From Oceanobacillus sojae (lineage in GTDB: Bacteria > Bacillota > Bacilli > Bacillales > Amphibacillaceae), in contig NZ_BJYM01000004.1 of the NCBI RefSeq assembly GCF_007991515.1, positions 238,336 to 302,335 of the forward strand: a stretch of DNA of 64,000 nt. The letters are read 5' to 3'. Shown one piece after another: positions 46,638 to 55,251 of this stretch. Below the pieces are notes generated by a model. That model worked only from the letters and a program-made list of their open reading frames with translations, made no database searches and was not told where the DNA came from. The first letter of the stretch is position 1, and the number at the start of each line of letters is the position of its first letter. Position numbers and translations under genes: made by a program.

Positions 46638-47818
46638 GCTTTACCACCTCTGTATGAATTAATAGATTTTCTTTGAAATAAGCCAGATTTGGGTGCCAGC
46701 TCTTCCTTTTCAATTTCTTTCTTATTAACCTGCATAGCTATATTGTTAAGAATTCCCATGGCTATCATCATGAACAATAATGAAGATCCTCCATAGCTAA
46801 TAAATGGTAAGGGAACACCAGTAATTGGCAGAACCCCGCTAATGGCACCTAAATTAATAAAGGTTTGAATTCCTACCATTGATGCAATTCCAAGTGCAAG
46901 CAAGGATCCAAAACTATCCTGGCACTTTCTTGAAATATATAGTCCTCTAAAAACAATTGTTGCCAATAGACCTAAAACGATGGCCACACCTACAAAACCA
47001 AGCTCCTCTGCAATAATGGCCATAATAAAATCTGTATGACCTTCTACCAGAAAGCCAAGTTTTTGAATACTCTGGCCTAGCCCTTCTCCTGTTAATCCTC
47101 CATTACCAATTGCAACATACGATTGAATTAATTGATAACCGTTTAAATCCGGAGAATTAAATGGCTGGTAGGCTCCTGTAAAACGGGATAATCTTTCCTC
47201 TGTTACCATATTCGGAATTGCAAACGCCAGTAAGACCAGTCCAGCAAAAACCAGAAGAAACAGATGCCTCCATTTAATACCAGAAGCAAAAATCACGGAA
47301 CACGCCATTAGAAAAATGATGGATGCTGTTCCGATATCAGGCTGCCCTACAATCAATCCAAGGACCAATGCAGTGATTATTAGCGGAGGCAATACACCTT
47401 TACTAAATTGGTCTAAGTATGCCTGCTTTTTAGAATATATAGCAGCCAAATAAATAATTAAGCCGAGCTTGGCAACTTCAGCAGGCTGTAAGCTGAATGG
47501 GCCAAAACGAAACCAAGATCTTGCATTATTTACTGTATCCCCAAAGAAAAGAACAGCTACCAGTAACACAATACAAGCTATAATGATTAGCTTCATCAAT
47601 CGCTGGTAAGTCTGGTAAGGCAGGAAAGATATGATGGCAAAACCGATAAGCGCAACAATAAAGAATATTGACTGTCTTATAAGATAATAATTGCTGTTAA
47701 AACCATCTACAACAGCTACTACCATACTTGCACTATATACCATTACTACCCCAAAACCAGCTAATAGAATCGGCGCAATCATCAATGTGAAATCGAAGTG
47801 TTTCCAATTTTTTAACAT
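46634..47818 (-). CDS. ftsW: Septal peptidoglycan glycosyltransferase FtsW (SEDS)
   Basis: Vegetative SEDS polymerase paired with PBP2B at the division site. About ten membrane helices; SLQPAEVAKLGLIIYLA, VGQPDIGTASI, EGHTDFIMAIIAEELGFVG and LPFISYGGSSLL are the SEDS signatures. 394 residues, ending in a basic tail. It sits outside the dcw cluster beside pyc and ylaN, as in B. subtilis. ATG with GGGAG upstream. The 47819-48103 leader shows AT-rich sequence and possible TATACT -10 boxes without matching -35 elements. Confidence 0.95.
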   Translation of the reverse strand: MLKNWKHFDFTLMIAPILLAGFGVVMVYSASMVVAVVDGFNSNYYLIRQSIFFIVALIGFAIISFLPYQTYQRLMKLIIIACIVLLVAVLFFGDTVNNARSWFRFGPFSLQPAEVAKLGLIIYLAAIYSKKQAYLDQFSKGVLPPLIITALVLGLIVGQPDIGTASIIFLMACSVIFASGIKWRHLFLLVFAGLVLLAFAIPNMVTEERLSRFTGAYQPFNSPDLNGYQLIQSYVAIGNGGLTGEGLGQSIQKLGFLVEGHTDFIMAIIAEELGFVGVAIVLGLLATIVFRGLYISRKCQDSFGSLLALGIASMVGIQTFINLGAISGVLPITGVPLPFISYGGSSLLFMMIAMGILNNIAMQVNKKEIEKEELAPKSGLFQRKSINSYRGGKA

Positions 47819-48103
47819 TATATTTTTCTCCCAGTCATTATGTAAGATTAAGAGATTTTTAACAGTATATCATAATATCTATAGAGCTGTTATTATTTAT
47901 CTCTCTTTTGCCAGTATACATTTTTTAACATATTTTAAACAATAGCGAGCTCTAAAAGATTTAAAAAGAGCTTCAAAACTTTAGATTATAAGCTTCAAAT
48001 CTCTTCTTGGGCTAACTTTTGTTACAGATGTCTTTATTTGTAATGCTTTTTTTGAATACGCTTTAAGCTGTCCTTATGTTCTGCGCTGCCTCCTGTTATA
48101 CTA

Positions 48104-48143
48104 TAAAAAAACCTTGCCGCTCTTTCAATTGGCAAAGTTTTAT
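48104..48143 (-). terminator. Terminator downstream of ylaN
   Basis: AACTTTGCC/GGCAAGGTT stem followed on the minus strand by TTTTTTT, 33 bp after the ylaN stop. Confidence 0.85.
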
Positions 48144-48175
48144 TTTAGTACTGTCACAGTTACAGGCAGTTATAA

Positions 48176-48457
48176 TCACAATGTGCTTTGTGAGGCCTCA
48201 TGTAGTATATTAAGCTTTTTCTCCAGATTTCCTAATAGATTTCGTCCCTCTTCTTCTGTAATTAATTCTAGGCGAACGGCAAAATCAATCTCTCTAGATA
48301 AGCCAAACATCTGTGTATCCAGTACGTCCTCATATACAGGACATTGTGGCATTGTTAAATTTTCTATCTGAACCTCGATTAAACGAAGTATCTTTTCAGC
48401 ATCAGCTTTTAAAAGAGCGTGGGCTTTTTCACGGTGATTAATCGTTACATCAGGCAT
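48176..48457 (-). CDS. ylaN: YlaN (UPF0358), iron-homeostasis protein
   Basis: Small cytosolic protein; in B. subtilis and S. aureus it is linked to iron handling through interaction with Fur. 93 residues; [20 protein letters not shown] and [20 protein letters not shown] and [20 protein letters not shown] align almost directly with B. subtilis YlaN. The start at 48457 ([11 protein letters not shown]) gives the family length; GGAGGGG is about 10 nt upstream. In-frame sequence further upstream, to 48643, runs into a repeat element and is spurious. Confidence 0.95.
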   Translation of the reverse strand: MPDVTINHREKAHALLKADAEKILRLIEVQIENLTMPQCPVYEDVLDTQMFGLSREIDFAVRLELITEEEGRNLLGNLEKKLNILHEASQSTL

Positions 48458-48570
48458 CAATATAATCCCCTCCGCATTTATCATTCTTGATATAATATTA
48501 TCGCTACAAGCGCAAAAATGCAAATCTAATTTAAGTATATTATTAAAATTACTCTGTTTATATCCTATTA

Positions 48571-48779
48571 GTACGTATTCAAAAAGTACAATGAAAAGGA
48601 CCAGTCGATCAGGAAAACGTCGTCCCGGGGCGCAATTGCTCACCCCATCAAAAAGCTCAGCAGCGCACTTTGCACGTGTTGTGGCGGCTTATGCGTTACC
48701 CGCATTGCAGGTGTTTTTAGTAAAAAATTCTCTTATCACCGCGTCATTTTTACTGGATTTTTTGAACATCCTCTTTTAT
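48571..48779. repeat. MITE-like element with TGTTCAAAAAGTCC-type ends, copy D
   Basis: Left end GTACGTATTCAAAAAGTAC (first 15 bases identical to copy C), right end GGATTTTTTGAACATCCTCT (same as copies A and B). About 209 bp, with the core GATGGGGTGAGCAATTGCG on the minus strand near 48640. It inserts upstream of ylaN. Frames on both strands across it lack ribosome sites. The remaining 48780-48947 contains an imperfect hairpin (GATGAAGA / TTCTTCATC) and the leader of the next gene. Confidence 0.75.
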
Positions 48780-48947
48780 CCAATCTAAAATAGATGAAAG
48801 TAACTCCGATCTTTGCTATTGTTATAAACAGAAAGAATATGCACTGTACTTTTGATGAAGAGCGGGTTTATTCTTCATCCGTTCTCCCGCATGAAGCTTT
48901 CTCACATCACTGTACATATTGTAATTAATTTAGGGGGATAAGATAAC

Positions 48948-49394
48948 ATGATTGTAATGATTAAAGGAAATGTCGGGTACCCTATCACACTTGATCCTAC
49001 TGTATGGATTTTTGATGATAGAAAAATTGAACTGGAAAAAGCTTTTATAGAAAGAGAAGTAAACAAAGACAGTGAATCCATTTTTCAGAAACCTCCCGTT
49101 AACAGAAGCATCTCTAAAATGGAGGGAGAAGAATACTTAAAGAACAGTTATGTGATCCCATTACATGACTTTCTTAATAATGCTGAACCTAAGGCTAATG
49201 CTAAAGAAGCCGAATTCATTAAAAACAATGGAAAAAATGAAAAAATATCATTAGAAGATGCAAAAAACGGCTACTTACTTTTCTCTCAAAAAGGTAAGCC
49301 CCTGTGTGAAGATGGTCCTGTACACTTTTATTATAAAGATGGCTCTAATCAGGATAATCCGATTAAACACATTAAGGAAATTCATATACACTAA
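48948..49394 (+). CDS. Conserved hypothetical protein, YlaL-like by position
   Basis: 148-residue soluble, charged protein with no signal peptide or membrane segment. The N-terminal MIKGNVGYPITLDPTVWIFD looks like an ordered beta-rich domain; a middle Asn/Lys/Glu-rich stretch (residues about 75-100) may be a loop; the end is His-rich (HIKEIHIH). I do not recognise a function. It stands between ylaN and ylaI on the opposite strand, about where ylaL lies in B. subtilis. AGGGGG is 10 nt before the ATG; a second ATG at 48957 is possible. Confidence 0.72.
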   Translation: MIVMIKGNVGYPITLDPTVWIFDDRKIELEKAFIEREVNKDSESIFQKPPVNRSISKMEGEEYLKNSYVIPLHDFLNNAEPKANAKEAEFIKNNGKNEKISLEDAKNGYLLFSQKGKPLCEDGPVHFYYKDGSNQDNPIKHIKEIHIH

Positions 49395-49472
49395 ATTATA
49401 GTTTTCCTTATATATTATTTTAAAGCTTCTGCAGAGAAACATTTTTGCAACACGTACTTTATGTAATAATTA

Positions 49473-49526
49473 AGCCTGCCTGCTGAATGCTGATAGTTTA
49501 AGCAAATTAGCAGGCAGGCTATTTAT
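49473..49526. terminator. Bidirectional terminator-like hairpin
   Basis: Perfect 12-bp GC-rich stem AGCCTGCCTGCT (49473-49484) and AGCAGGCAGGCT (49509-49520), 24-nt loop, followed by ATTTATATT. It lies between convergent genes. Confidence 0.75.
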
Positions 49527-49527
49527 A

Positions 49528-49800
49528 TTATTCATCTTCCTTGGACAGCTGATACATTTTATCCTTTTTTTCGTTGTAATACTGCACTCCAAATTGTGAT
49601 CCTTCTGAAACCATTTTAGCATTTTCCAGCTGATCTAATTCTTCATCTAAAGACTCATCAGGTTTTCCCGCATTTTCAAAAACTCTCAGCGTACCTGAAA
49701 CTGATTTTAATTTTTTCCGTTTTTTTCTATCTGACAATAATACCCCGGCAACTCCTGCTCCGACTGCTCCTAACGCTGATACAACATATCTTTTTTTCAT
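49528..49800 (-). CDS. Small hypothetical membrane-associated protein
   Basis: 90 residues. The N-terminal glycine/alanine-rich hydrophobic helix (about residues 4-22, VVSALGAVGAGVAGVLL) is followed by a cluster SDRKKRKKLKS and an acidic, charged C-terminal half. The pattern is reminiscent of YtxH-type or gas-vesicle-like small stress proteins, but I do not recognise the family. ATG at 49800 with an AAGGGTG-type ribosome site. It occupies the place of ylaJ but does not resemble that lipoprotein. Confidence 0.65.
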   Translation of the reverse strand: MKKRYVVSALGAVGAGVAGVLLSDRKKRKKLKSVSGTLRVFENAGKPDESLDEELDQLENAKMVSEGSQFGVQYYNEKKDKMYQLSKEDE

Positions 49801-49900
49801 ATAATCACCCTTTCAAGATTCAGGCATTTACTTTAATTATATGATTCCCACTTTTCACCTTTTCAAACTTTGATTATTTAAATTGGTTTTAAAATTATGC

Positions 49901-49906
49901 TATACT
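49901..49906 (+). promoter_or_regulatory. Candidate extended -10 promoter of ylaI
   Basis: TGCTATACT gives an extended -10 (TGn plus TATACT at 49901-49906) 46 bp before the ylaI start; no clear -35 hexamer. Confidence 0.4.
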
Positions 49907-49952
49907 AATAAAAGATATCGTTTTACTATTTTTGTCGAATTGGGGTGAAAAA

Positions 49953-50156
49953 ATGCAGGTTAAATGCACCATATGTGATAAAGTAGAAGAAATAGAAAAT
50001 GATTCGCCACATGCAAAAAGATTACGTAACCGCAGAAAAAATATTCATTTATGCACTCCATGCTATAAACGCATTGAAGAGAATACAAAAAAAAGGCTGG
50101 ATACAGGTAAGTTTCGTTTCTACCAGGAAACAAAGAAAGTAGATGACTACTTATAA
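49953..50156 (+). CDS. ylaI: DUF2197 family zinc-ribbon-like protein YlaI
   Basis: 67-residue cytosolic protein of unknown function. Two CxxC pairs (CTIC at residues 5-8 and CTPC at about 34-37) suggest a bound zinc, and RLRNRRKNIHLCTPCYKRI is typical of the YlaI family. The start at 49953 follows GGGGTG; an in-frame extension to 49932 has no ribosome site. Confidence 0.9.
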   Translation: MQVKCTICDKVEEIENDSPHAKRLRNRRKNIHLCTPCYKRIEENTKKRLDTGKFRFYQETKKVDDYL

Positions 50157-50183
50157 CCCGTCGTAAATTTTTTTATCAGCTAA

Positions 50184-50221
50184 AAAAGCAGAGATCCCAA
50201 AATGGATACTCTGCTTTTATT
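50184..50221. terminator. Bidirectional terminator between ylaI and ylaH
   Basis: AAAAGCAGAG (50184-50193) and CTCTGCTTTT (50209-50218) with an inner TCC/GGA pairing; A/T runs on both sides. Confidence 0.85.
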
Positions 50222-50267
50222 ATTGCGTATACAATATGCCAGAAATTCTTGCTGTAATCTGTGTACG

Positions 50268-50576
50268 TTACGAGCTGCTTTCCTGTACATCTTCCCGATT
50301 TTTTCTTTCTCGATGCAATCGAAATCGATAAATTCCCAGTACAAATATTATAATAACTAAACACTCCACGGTAGGCATTCTCATTACTGTTGAGAAGATT
50401 GTTACAACGAATGTACCAATCATCAATAATATGTATACAATCATATTTTTTAAGACCGGGAGCTTCTTAGCAAAGCCCAATTGATAAGCTATTGCTGAAA
50501 GAATTAAATTAATTACATAAAAAATCCAAAAGATATGCTCTGTTCCATTCATTTTAAGGATATACTCTAATACCAT
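50268..50576 (-). CDS. ylaH: YlaH-like family membrane protein
   Basis: 102-residue protein with three hydrophobic segments (residues about 14-34, 43-62, 70-85) and a basic/polar C-terminus (RFRLHRERKNRED). Function unknown. The size, topology and place next to ylaI and ylaF match B. subtilis YlaH. ATG at 50576; AGGTGG is about 10 nt upstream. Confidence 0.85.
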   Translation of the reverse strand: MVLEYILKMNGTEHIFWIFYVINLILSAIAYQLGFAKKLPVLKNMIVYILLMIGTFVVTIFSTVMRMPTVECLVIIIFVLGIYRFRLHRERKNREDVQESSS

Positions 50577-50669
50577 TATTCAAACGCCACCTTATCTTTA
50601 CACTCCCTTTATCATACTAAAAGTGCTTCCATATGACTAGAGAAAAATATAAAATTATATGTCTGTTTT

Positions 50670-50698
50670 TTGAAGTTCTCCGCGCTATCCTTTATACT
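50670..50698 (+). promoter_or_regulatory. Sigma-A promoter of ylaF
   Basis: TTGAAG (50670-50675), 17-nt spacer, TATACT (50693-50698), 33 bp before the ylaF start. Confidence 0.7.
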
Positions 50699-50731
50699 AT
50701 TCTGTGGACAGATAATAAAGGCGGTTGAAAA

Positions 50732-50905
50732 ATGAAAAAATTAGACATTCCAATGCTGTTATTAGCATTTCTAGTAGTTCTGCTATTTATTTTAGTTGGG
50801 CTGGCTATTGCTTTCCGAAGTGTTTGGGCTATCATTTTATGTATTATATTGGCATTTTCTACATTCGGATTTGCAATGTCTTACAAGAAAAAAAGGAAGG
50901 GATAA
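50732..50905 (+). CDS. ylaF: YlaF family (DUF5325-like) small membrane protein
   Basis: 57-residue protein with two membrane helices (about residues 8-27 and 31-50) and a basic end YKKKRKG. It begins MKKLDIPMLLLAFLVVL. AGGCGG sits 7 nt before the ATG and a clear promoter precedes it, so it is expressed although short. Size, topology and location beside the suhB-like gene match B. subtilis YlaF. Its stop codon directly abuts the stop of the convergent suhB-like gene. Confidence 0.85.
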   Translation: MKKLDIPMLLLAFLVVLLFILVGLAIAFRSVWAIILCIILAFSTFGFAMSYKKKRKG

Positions 50906-51712
50906 TTATTTCCTTCCTTCCTTTATGAATTCTACGATAGATTGATGAATTGCCGGATTTGCAACTAAAGAAGATGATCTTTCCAAAGGATTCCAAGGAT
51001 TTCCGTCAATATCTCCTGCAATACCGCCTACTTCTTCATTTAGTATAATTCCTGCAGCTACATCCCACGGTGAAAGACTTAAAGCAAGATAAGCATCTTG
51101 AACTCCTTCAGCAATATACGCCAATTCTAATGACGCAGAACCGTGTGAACGTGTTCCTCTCACCTTGCGCACAAATTTTTGCATCACTGGATAATCTACC
51201 AGTTTATTCTCGCATAACCAAAAATGGTTCATACCGACAATAGCTTCTTCCAGCTTTTTCTCCTTGTCCAGCGGCGCTAATTTTGTATTATTTTTAAAAG
51301 CTCCTTCTCCACGTTTAACATGATATAATACATCACCCATAACATCATAAATAAAACCAATTTCACCCACGCCATTATGTAAAATACCAATAGATATGGC
51401 GAAAGTTCTCTTTTGATGGACAAAATTCATTGTTCCGTCAATCGGATCGATAATCCAAATTGTTCCATCAACTTCAGATAATGTATCTCCATATCCTTCT
51501 TCACCGATAATATGATGTTCTGGATAATATTGATGAATACGGTCTACAAAAAACTTTTCCGTCTGTTTATCGAGAACAGTTACTAAATCATTCGGATTTG
51601 ATTTTGTTTCGATACCCAGCGGCTCATCCATATGTTCACGAATTAAATTTCCTGCTTCATATATCCAATTCTTTGCTGTCTCATAAATTTCTTGTCTTTG
51701 CTGCTGATTCAT
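50906..51712 (-). CDS. suhB: Inositol monophosphatase family protein (YktC/SuhB-like)
   Basis: Mg-dependent phosphatase of the inositol monophosphatase superfamily; substrates in Firmicutes may include inositol phosphate, NADP or fructose-1,6-bisphosphate. Metal-binding motifs: GEEGYGDT (Glu, near residue 70), WIIDPIDGTMNFVHQ (Asp-Pro-x-Asp-Gly-Thr, near 86-100) and SPWDVAAG (near 212). 268 residues. ATG with GAGGCG upstream. Same position as yktC of B. subtilis. Confidence 0.93.
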   Translation of the reverse strand: MNQQQRQEIYETAKNWIYEAGNLIREHMDEPLGIETKSNPNDLVTVLDKQTEKFFVDRIHQYYPEHHIIGEEGYGDTLSEVDGTIWIIDPIDGTMNFVHQKRTFAISIGILHNGVGEIGFIYDVMGDVLYHVKRGEGAFKNNTKLAPLDKEKKLEEAIVGMNHFWLCENKLVDYPVMQKFVRKVRGTRSHGSASLELAYIAEGVQDAYLALSLSPWDVAAGIILNEEVGGIAGDIDGNPWNPLERSSSLVANPAIHQSIVEFIKEGRK

Positions 51713-51812
51713 TATACATCGCCTCCAAAAACTTCAAGTAAGCTTATTTTATCAAACTCCTGTCCATTAGACCAATCCTAAACTTTTTAGTCAGAGTTTT
51801 TATCAACAAATA

Positions 51813-51860
51813 ACCCTAATACGCCTCTTTCTTATATAGAAAGCTGCACTATATTAGGGT
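51813..51860 (-). terminator. Terminator-like hairpin downstream of the 62-residue gene
   Basis: ACCCTAATA (51813-51821) and TATTAGGGT (51852-51860) enclose an inner AGAAAG-type hairpin; on the minus strand the stem is followed by TATTTGTTG, a modest T-tract. Confidence 0.55.
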
Positions 51861-51874
51861 AAGCTAATCTCATA

Positions 51875-52063
51875 TTAATCCATCAGAGCCATCCATTGTT
51901 CACTTAGCTGCTTTAATCTCTCTTTGGATTTAATTATTTGTAAAGTATCCTCATCCTGCATAGCCTCGTACAATGTTGCCAATTCATAATCAATCTCTAA
52001 TTTGATGACAGGGAGACGTTCTTCTGCTTCTTTTCGCCGGAGAGCTTCCATAACATATTTCAT
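51875..52063 (-). CDS. Small coiled-coil protein of unknown function
   Basis: 62 residues, highly charged and helical throughout (MEALRRKEAEERLPVIKLE; TLQIIKSKERLKQLSEQ), with no membrane segment. AAGGAG is 7 nt before the ATG at 52063, and a hairpin follows the stop, so it looks like a true gene. I do not recognise the family; it lies between the suhB-like gene and yktB. Confidence 0.7.
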   Translation of the reverse strand: MKYVMEALRRKEAEERLPVIKLEIDYELATLYEAMQDEDTLQIIKSKERLKQLSEQWMALMD

Positions 52064-52303
52064 CCTATCACTCCTTAACGTGAAAACATATTGATTACTT
52101 TCGTTTCATGTATGTGCTATATATTATGATTTACAGAATAAATTGTTCACCTAAAATAATAAAAACAATTTATTGTTATCTGTCTATTCCCTCTATTTGA
52201 TGAATTAAAACCTGCTTCTGGTCCGGCTTGACTTCTTTCTACAGATAAAGAATAATAATCTATATCAAAAAAGGTATGCAACATTAAAGAAAGGGTGTCA
52301 TTT

Positions 52304-52927
52304 GTGAAATTACATCATTTTAATAAAAAAGATTTCCAAACATTTTTAATCGATGGCTTAGACGAGCGTATGGAAGCTATCCAAAATAGAATACAGCCAA
52401 AATTTCAGGCGATAGGTGAAGAGCTCGTATCATATTTATCAGAAAAGACTGGTCAAGAGCTATATTTACATATTGCAAAGCATGCACGGAGAACTGTCAA
52501 TCCGCCGAAAGATACCTGGTTAGCCATTGCTGATAACAAGAGAGGCTATAAAAAACATCCTCATTTTCAGGTTGGATTATTTGATGATCATTTATTTATT
52601 TGGCTTGCACTTATCTATGAATTACCAAACAAGCAAAAAATTGCACAGAACTATTTAGACAGCTTTACTGAAATAAAAAGTCTTCCAAAATCATTTGTTG
52701 TCTCACTGGACCATACAAAAAAAGATTCTATTTCGTTAGAAGAGTTATCTCAAAAGGATTTAGAACGTTTCCGGGATGTAAAAAAAGCCGAGTTCTTAAT
52801 TGGTAAGCATCTTTCTTATGATGATCCTATTTTACAAAACGATAAGGAGCTGTTCACCACCATAACAAAAACATATGAACAGCTGCTTCCTCTTTATCAA
52901 TTAGCAATAGACAGCAGAGATGCATAA
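52304..52927 (+). CDS. yktB: DUF1054 family protein YktB
   Basis: UPF0637 protein of unknown function. 207 residues from a GTG at 52304 (next residues KLHHFNKKDF); HIAKHARRTVNPPKDTWLAI and NKRGYKKHPHFQVGLFDDHL are diagnostic and DLERFRDVKKAEFLIGKHL is conserved. The AAAGG ribosome site is 9-10 nt upstream of this GTG; an upstream GTG at 52295 overlaps it. Stop lies in a bidirectional terminator. Confidence 0.92.
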   Translation: MKLHHFNKKDFQTFLIDGLDERMEAIQNRIQPKFQAIGEELVSYLSEKTGQELYLHIAKHARRTVNPPKDTWLAIADNKRGYKKHPHFQVGLFDDHLFIWLALIYELPNKQKIAQNYLDSFTEIKSLPKSFVVSLDHTKKDSISLEELSQKDLERFRDVKKAEFLIGKHLSYDDPILQNDKELFTTITKTYEQLLPLYQLAIDSRDA

Positions 52928-52959
52928 AAATAGCCCCTAAATTTTAGGGGCTATTTTTA
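52925..52959. terminator. Bidirectional terminator shared by yktB and yktA
   Basis: Near-perfect palindrome: AAAAATAGCCCCTAAA (52926-52941) and its complement at 52942-52958. The yktB stop (52925-52927) and the yktA stop (52957-52959) both lie in its arms, so the intergenic space between these convergent genes is the hairpin itself. Confidence 0.92.
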
Positions 52960-53226
52960 TGCCATGGTTATCAATGCTTCTTCCGACTCCCTTGCTTTTT
53001 TCACAACATGGTAGCTGGAATATCCGGAAGACCGTTTAAATTCCTCAAACAATTGCTTTTCTCTGCTTTTCGAAGGAACAATTTCCTTAAAACGACGATA
53101 TAGATGAAGGAGGTCTGTACGTCTGACTTTTTTCTCGTATGCCTGTTCAATTAAAGAGAAAAAGTTCACTACATCAATAATTTCCTGCGTCGACCACGTC
53201 TCATCCATTGGATATGCGTAATTCAT
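52957..53226 (-). CDS. yktA: UPF0223 family protein YktA
   Basis: 89-residue cytosolic helical protein of unknown function. [20 protein letters not shown] and [21 protein letters not shown] and [18 protein letters not shown] match UPF0223. It begins 2 bp after the upstream flavoprotein gene, with GAGGTG inside that gene's end, so it is coupled to it. Confidence 0.93.
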   Translation of the reverse strand: MNYAYPMDETWSTQEIIDVVNFFSLIEQAYEKKVRRTDLLHLYRRFKEIVPSKSREKQLFEEFKRSSGYSSYHVVKKARESEEALITMA

Positions 53227-53228
53227 TT

Positions 53229-54191
53229 TTACACCTCTTTACTCCATTTTTCCCGAATCTGATCCGCTTCATGTATAATGGAGCTTATTAAATCTTCCAC
53301 GCTTAAAATTTGATGAATACGGCTGGCCCCTTGGCCAGCCCATCCAAAACCTGCCGATTCCTCACCTGACTGAATATATTTTTGATTTACCTCTCCACTA
53401 ATATAATCTTTTAACTTCTCATAATTATTCCCGTACTTTTCTTCCAAAGAAAGAATATTTTCTGTAAAAGAACTGCGTAATGCTCTGGCCGGAGTTCCTA
53501 ACGAACGTTTTATCACAACAGTGTCTCCTTCATCTGCAGACAAAATCGCTTGTTTATAATTTATATGCGTGTGTATTTCCTTTGTTGCAATAAACCTTGT
53601 TCCCATTTCAATTCCCTCTGCACCAAGAGCAAGTGCGGCCATTAAGCCTCTTCCATCAACAATACCGCCAGAAGCAATTACCGGGATTTTAAGCGCATCA
53701 ACGACATGCGGCGTTAAAACAATGGTACCTGTATCACTTCTGCCCAAGTGACCTCCACCTTCTTGTCCAACGACCATCACTGCATCTGCGCCTAATTCCT
53801 GGGCTTTTTGAGCCTGCCTTGAGGATGCTACCAAGACAAGTGTTTTTATGGAGGAATTTTTTAACATATCTAAAACACCAGCCGGGTTTCCGCCAGTAAT
53901 AGAAACTACTGGGACTTGTTCATCGATGGCAACCTGCACCATGTGTTCAAATTTTCTGCCGTGCTGCCCAATTGCAAAATTTACACCAAACGGCTGAGTG
54001 GTCAGCTGTTTTACCTTATGAATTTCTTTTTGCAGACTTTCTGGAGTCGGTAAGCTCATCGCAGTAATTTGACCAAGCCCTCCAGCATTACTAACTGCTG
54101 CTGCAAGATCAGCATAAGCCAAATATGCCAATCCGCCCTGAATAATTGGATATTTAATATTTAACAGCTTTGTAATTCTCGTTTGGAACAC
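53229..54191 (-). CDS. NAD(P)H-dependent flavin oxidoreductase (nitronate monooxygenase / FabK-like)
   Basis: TIM-barrel FMN enzyme of the 2-nitropropane dioxygenase family. [21 protein letters not shown] (GGxA region) is at the start; [21 protein letters not shown] (catalytic His/flavin region near residue 147), [21 protein letters not shown] and [13 protein letters not shown] (phosphate binding) follow. 320 residues. Members either detoxify nitronates or act as enoyl-ACP reductase II; without fab neighbours, a nitronate monooxygenase-type activity is more likely, but substrate is unknown. GTG start at 54191 with GGAGGGG upstream. Confidence 0.85.
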   Translation of the reverse strand: MFQTRITKLLNIKYPIIQGGLAYLAYADLAAAVSNAGGLGQITAMSLPTPESLQKEIHKVKQLTTQPFGVNFAIGQHGRKFEHMVQVAIDEQVPVVSITGGNPAGVLDMLKNSSIKTLVLVASSRQAQKAQELGADAVMVVGQEGGGHLGRSDTGTIVLTPHVVDALKIPVIASGGIVDGRGLMAALALGAEGIEMGTRFIATKEIHTHINYKQAILSADEGDTVVIKRSLGTPARALRSSFTENILSLEEKYGNNYEKLKDYISGEVNQKYIQSGEESAGFGWAGQGASRIHQILSVEDLISSIIHEADQIREKWSKEV

Positions 54192-54209
54192 AGTCTCCCC
54201 TCCATCTTT

Positions 54210-55091
54210 TTAGTCTATGGTTTCAATTAGATCTGGATCAACAATCTCATAGCCTTGTTCTCTGAAGCCGTCAATTACATCACCTAACGCTTCATTTGTC
54301 CATTCCCGGTCGTGCATAAGAATATTGGCGCCAGACCTCAATAAAGAGTGCTCCTCTCCAATTTCAGGAGCTTCTCCGCTAATCAGAGCTTCTTTCAGCT
54401 TGTCTGCATCTTGATACGGCTCAAAATAATCAAAACCATACGTCCAATTCATTAACACCATTCCTTCTTGCTCAACTACTTCACGAGAATGATCTGTATT
54501 CATCCCATGAGGCGCTCTGAAAAAAGCAGGCCGTTCCCCAATAATTTCTTCTACACGATCATTCACTGCTATAATTTCCTCTGTCTGCTCCTCTTCAGAA
54601 ACATCAGGCAGCACCACATGCGTATTTGTATGATTTCCTATTGGAAAGCCCATTTCATAAATTTTTTTGAGCTTCTCTGCTCCTTCTTCGTCATCAATAA
54701 AATGACCATTAACAAAGAATATAGCCTTTGCATCCTTCTCTTTCAATGTTTCCGCCATCTCTAAAGCATTCTCATCAGGTGCATCATCAATTGTTAACAG
54801 TACTACCTTTTCCTCCGCATCATCAATAGGTTCTATTGATGATGTTTCTTCGGATATGTAATATTCCGGCTCTTTTTCTTCTGCCGCTTCGTCCTGTTCT
54901 TTATCTTCATTTGTTTCCTCAGACTGTGCAGATGCATCGTTTTCGTCAGTATTTTCTTCTGCTTCTGTGTCTTCTGTTTGGTCCTCCGCTTGCTCGCCGG
55001 TGCTGTCTTCATTATCATCACCAGAGCTGCATGCAGAAAGAACTCCAATGACAACAATTAACATAAAAATAACACTGCTTTTCCTTAACAT
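54210..55091 (-). CDS. Polysaccharide deacetylase family lipoprotein
   Basis: Extracellular lipoprotein predicted to de-N-acetylate peptidoglycan or another glycan (CE4/NodB family). Signal peptide with lipobox VLSAC (Cys near residue 20), then about 75 residues very rich in Asp/Glu/Gln/Ser, and the NodB domain: LLTIDDAPDENALEMAETL (motif 1 Asp-Asp), GNHTNTHVVL (His metal ligands, motif 2), FFRAPHGMNT (motif 3 RxPxG) and MNWTYGFDYF. 293 residues from ATG 55091 (GGAGG 10 nt upstream); an earlier ATG at 55115 is less likely. The acidic linker fits a halotolerant cell surface (inference). Confidence 0.88.
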   Translation of the reverse strand: MLRKSSVIFMLIVVIGVLSACSSGDDNEDSTGEQAEDQTEDTEAEENTDENDASAQSEETNEDKEQDEAAEEKEPEYYISEETSSIEPIDDAEEKVVLLTIDDAPDENALEMAETLKEKDAKAIFFVNGHFIDDEEGAEKLKKIYEMGFPIGNHTNTHVVLPDVSEEEQTEEIIAVNDRVEEIIGERPAFFRAPHGMNTDHSREVVEQEGMVLMNWTYGFDYFEPYQDADKLKEALISGEAPEIGEEHSLLRSGANILMHDREWTNEALGDVIDGFREQGYEIVDPDLIETID

Positions 55092-55132
55092 TCTACAAAA
55101 ACCTCCACGTTTCATAATAGTTTACTAGTTTT

Positions 55133-55161
55133 ATTATAGGATAATATGTTACAATGAGCAA
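55133..55161 (-). promoter_or_regulatory. Sigma-A promoter of the deacetylase gene
   Basis: TTGCTC (55161-55156), 17-nt spacer, perfect TATAAT (55138-55133) on the minus strand, about 42 bp before the start. It lies in the divergent region shared with the BCCT gene. Confidence 0.65.
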
Positions 55162-55251
55162 TCGTACGGCTCGCATAGAAAACATAGAATAGCGCGTTTA
55201 TTTCTTAACATTATGGGTATTTTACTAAAGAGCAGTCAGGAGGAGTTATTA

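Noticed and set aside
48591..48788. 65-codon plus-strand frame across repeat copy D
   Set aside because: Lies inside a MITE-like element, no ribosome site, composition not protein-like.
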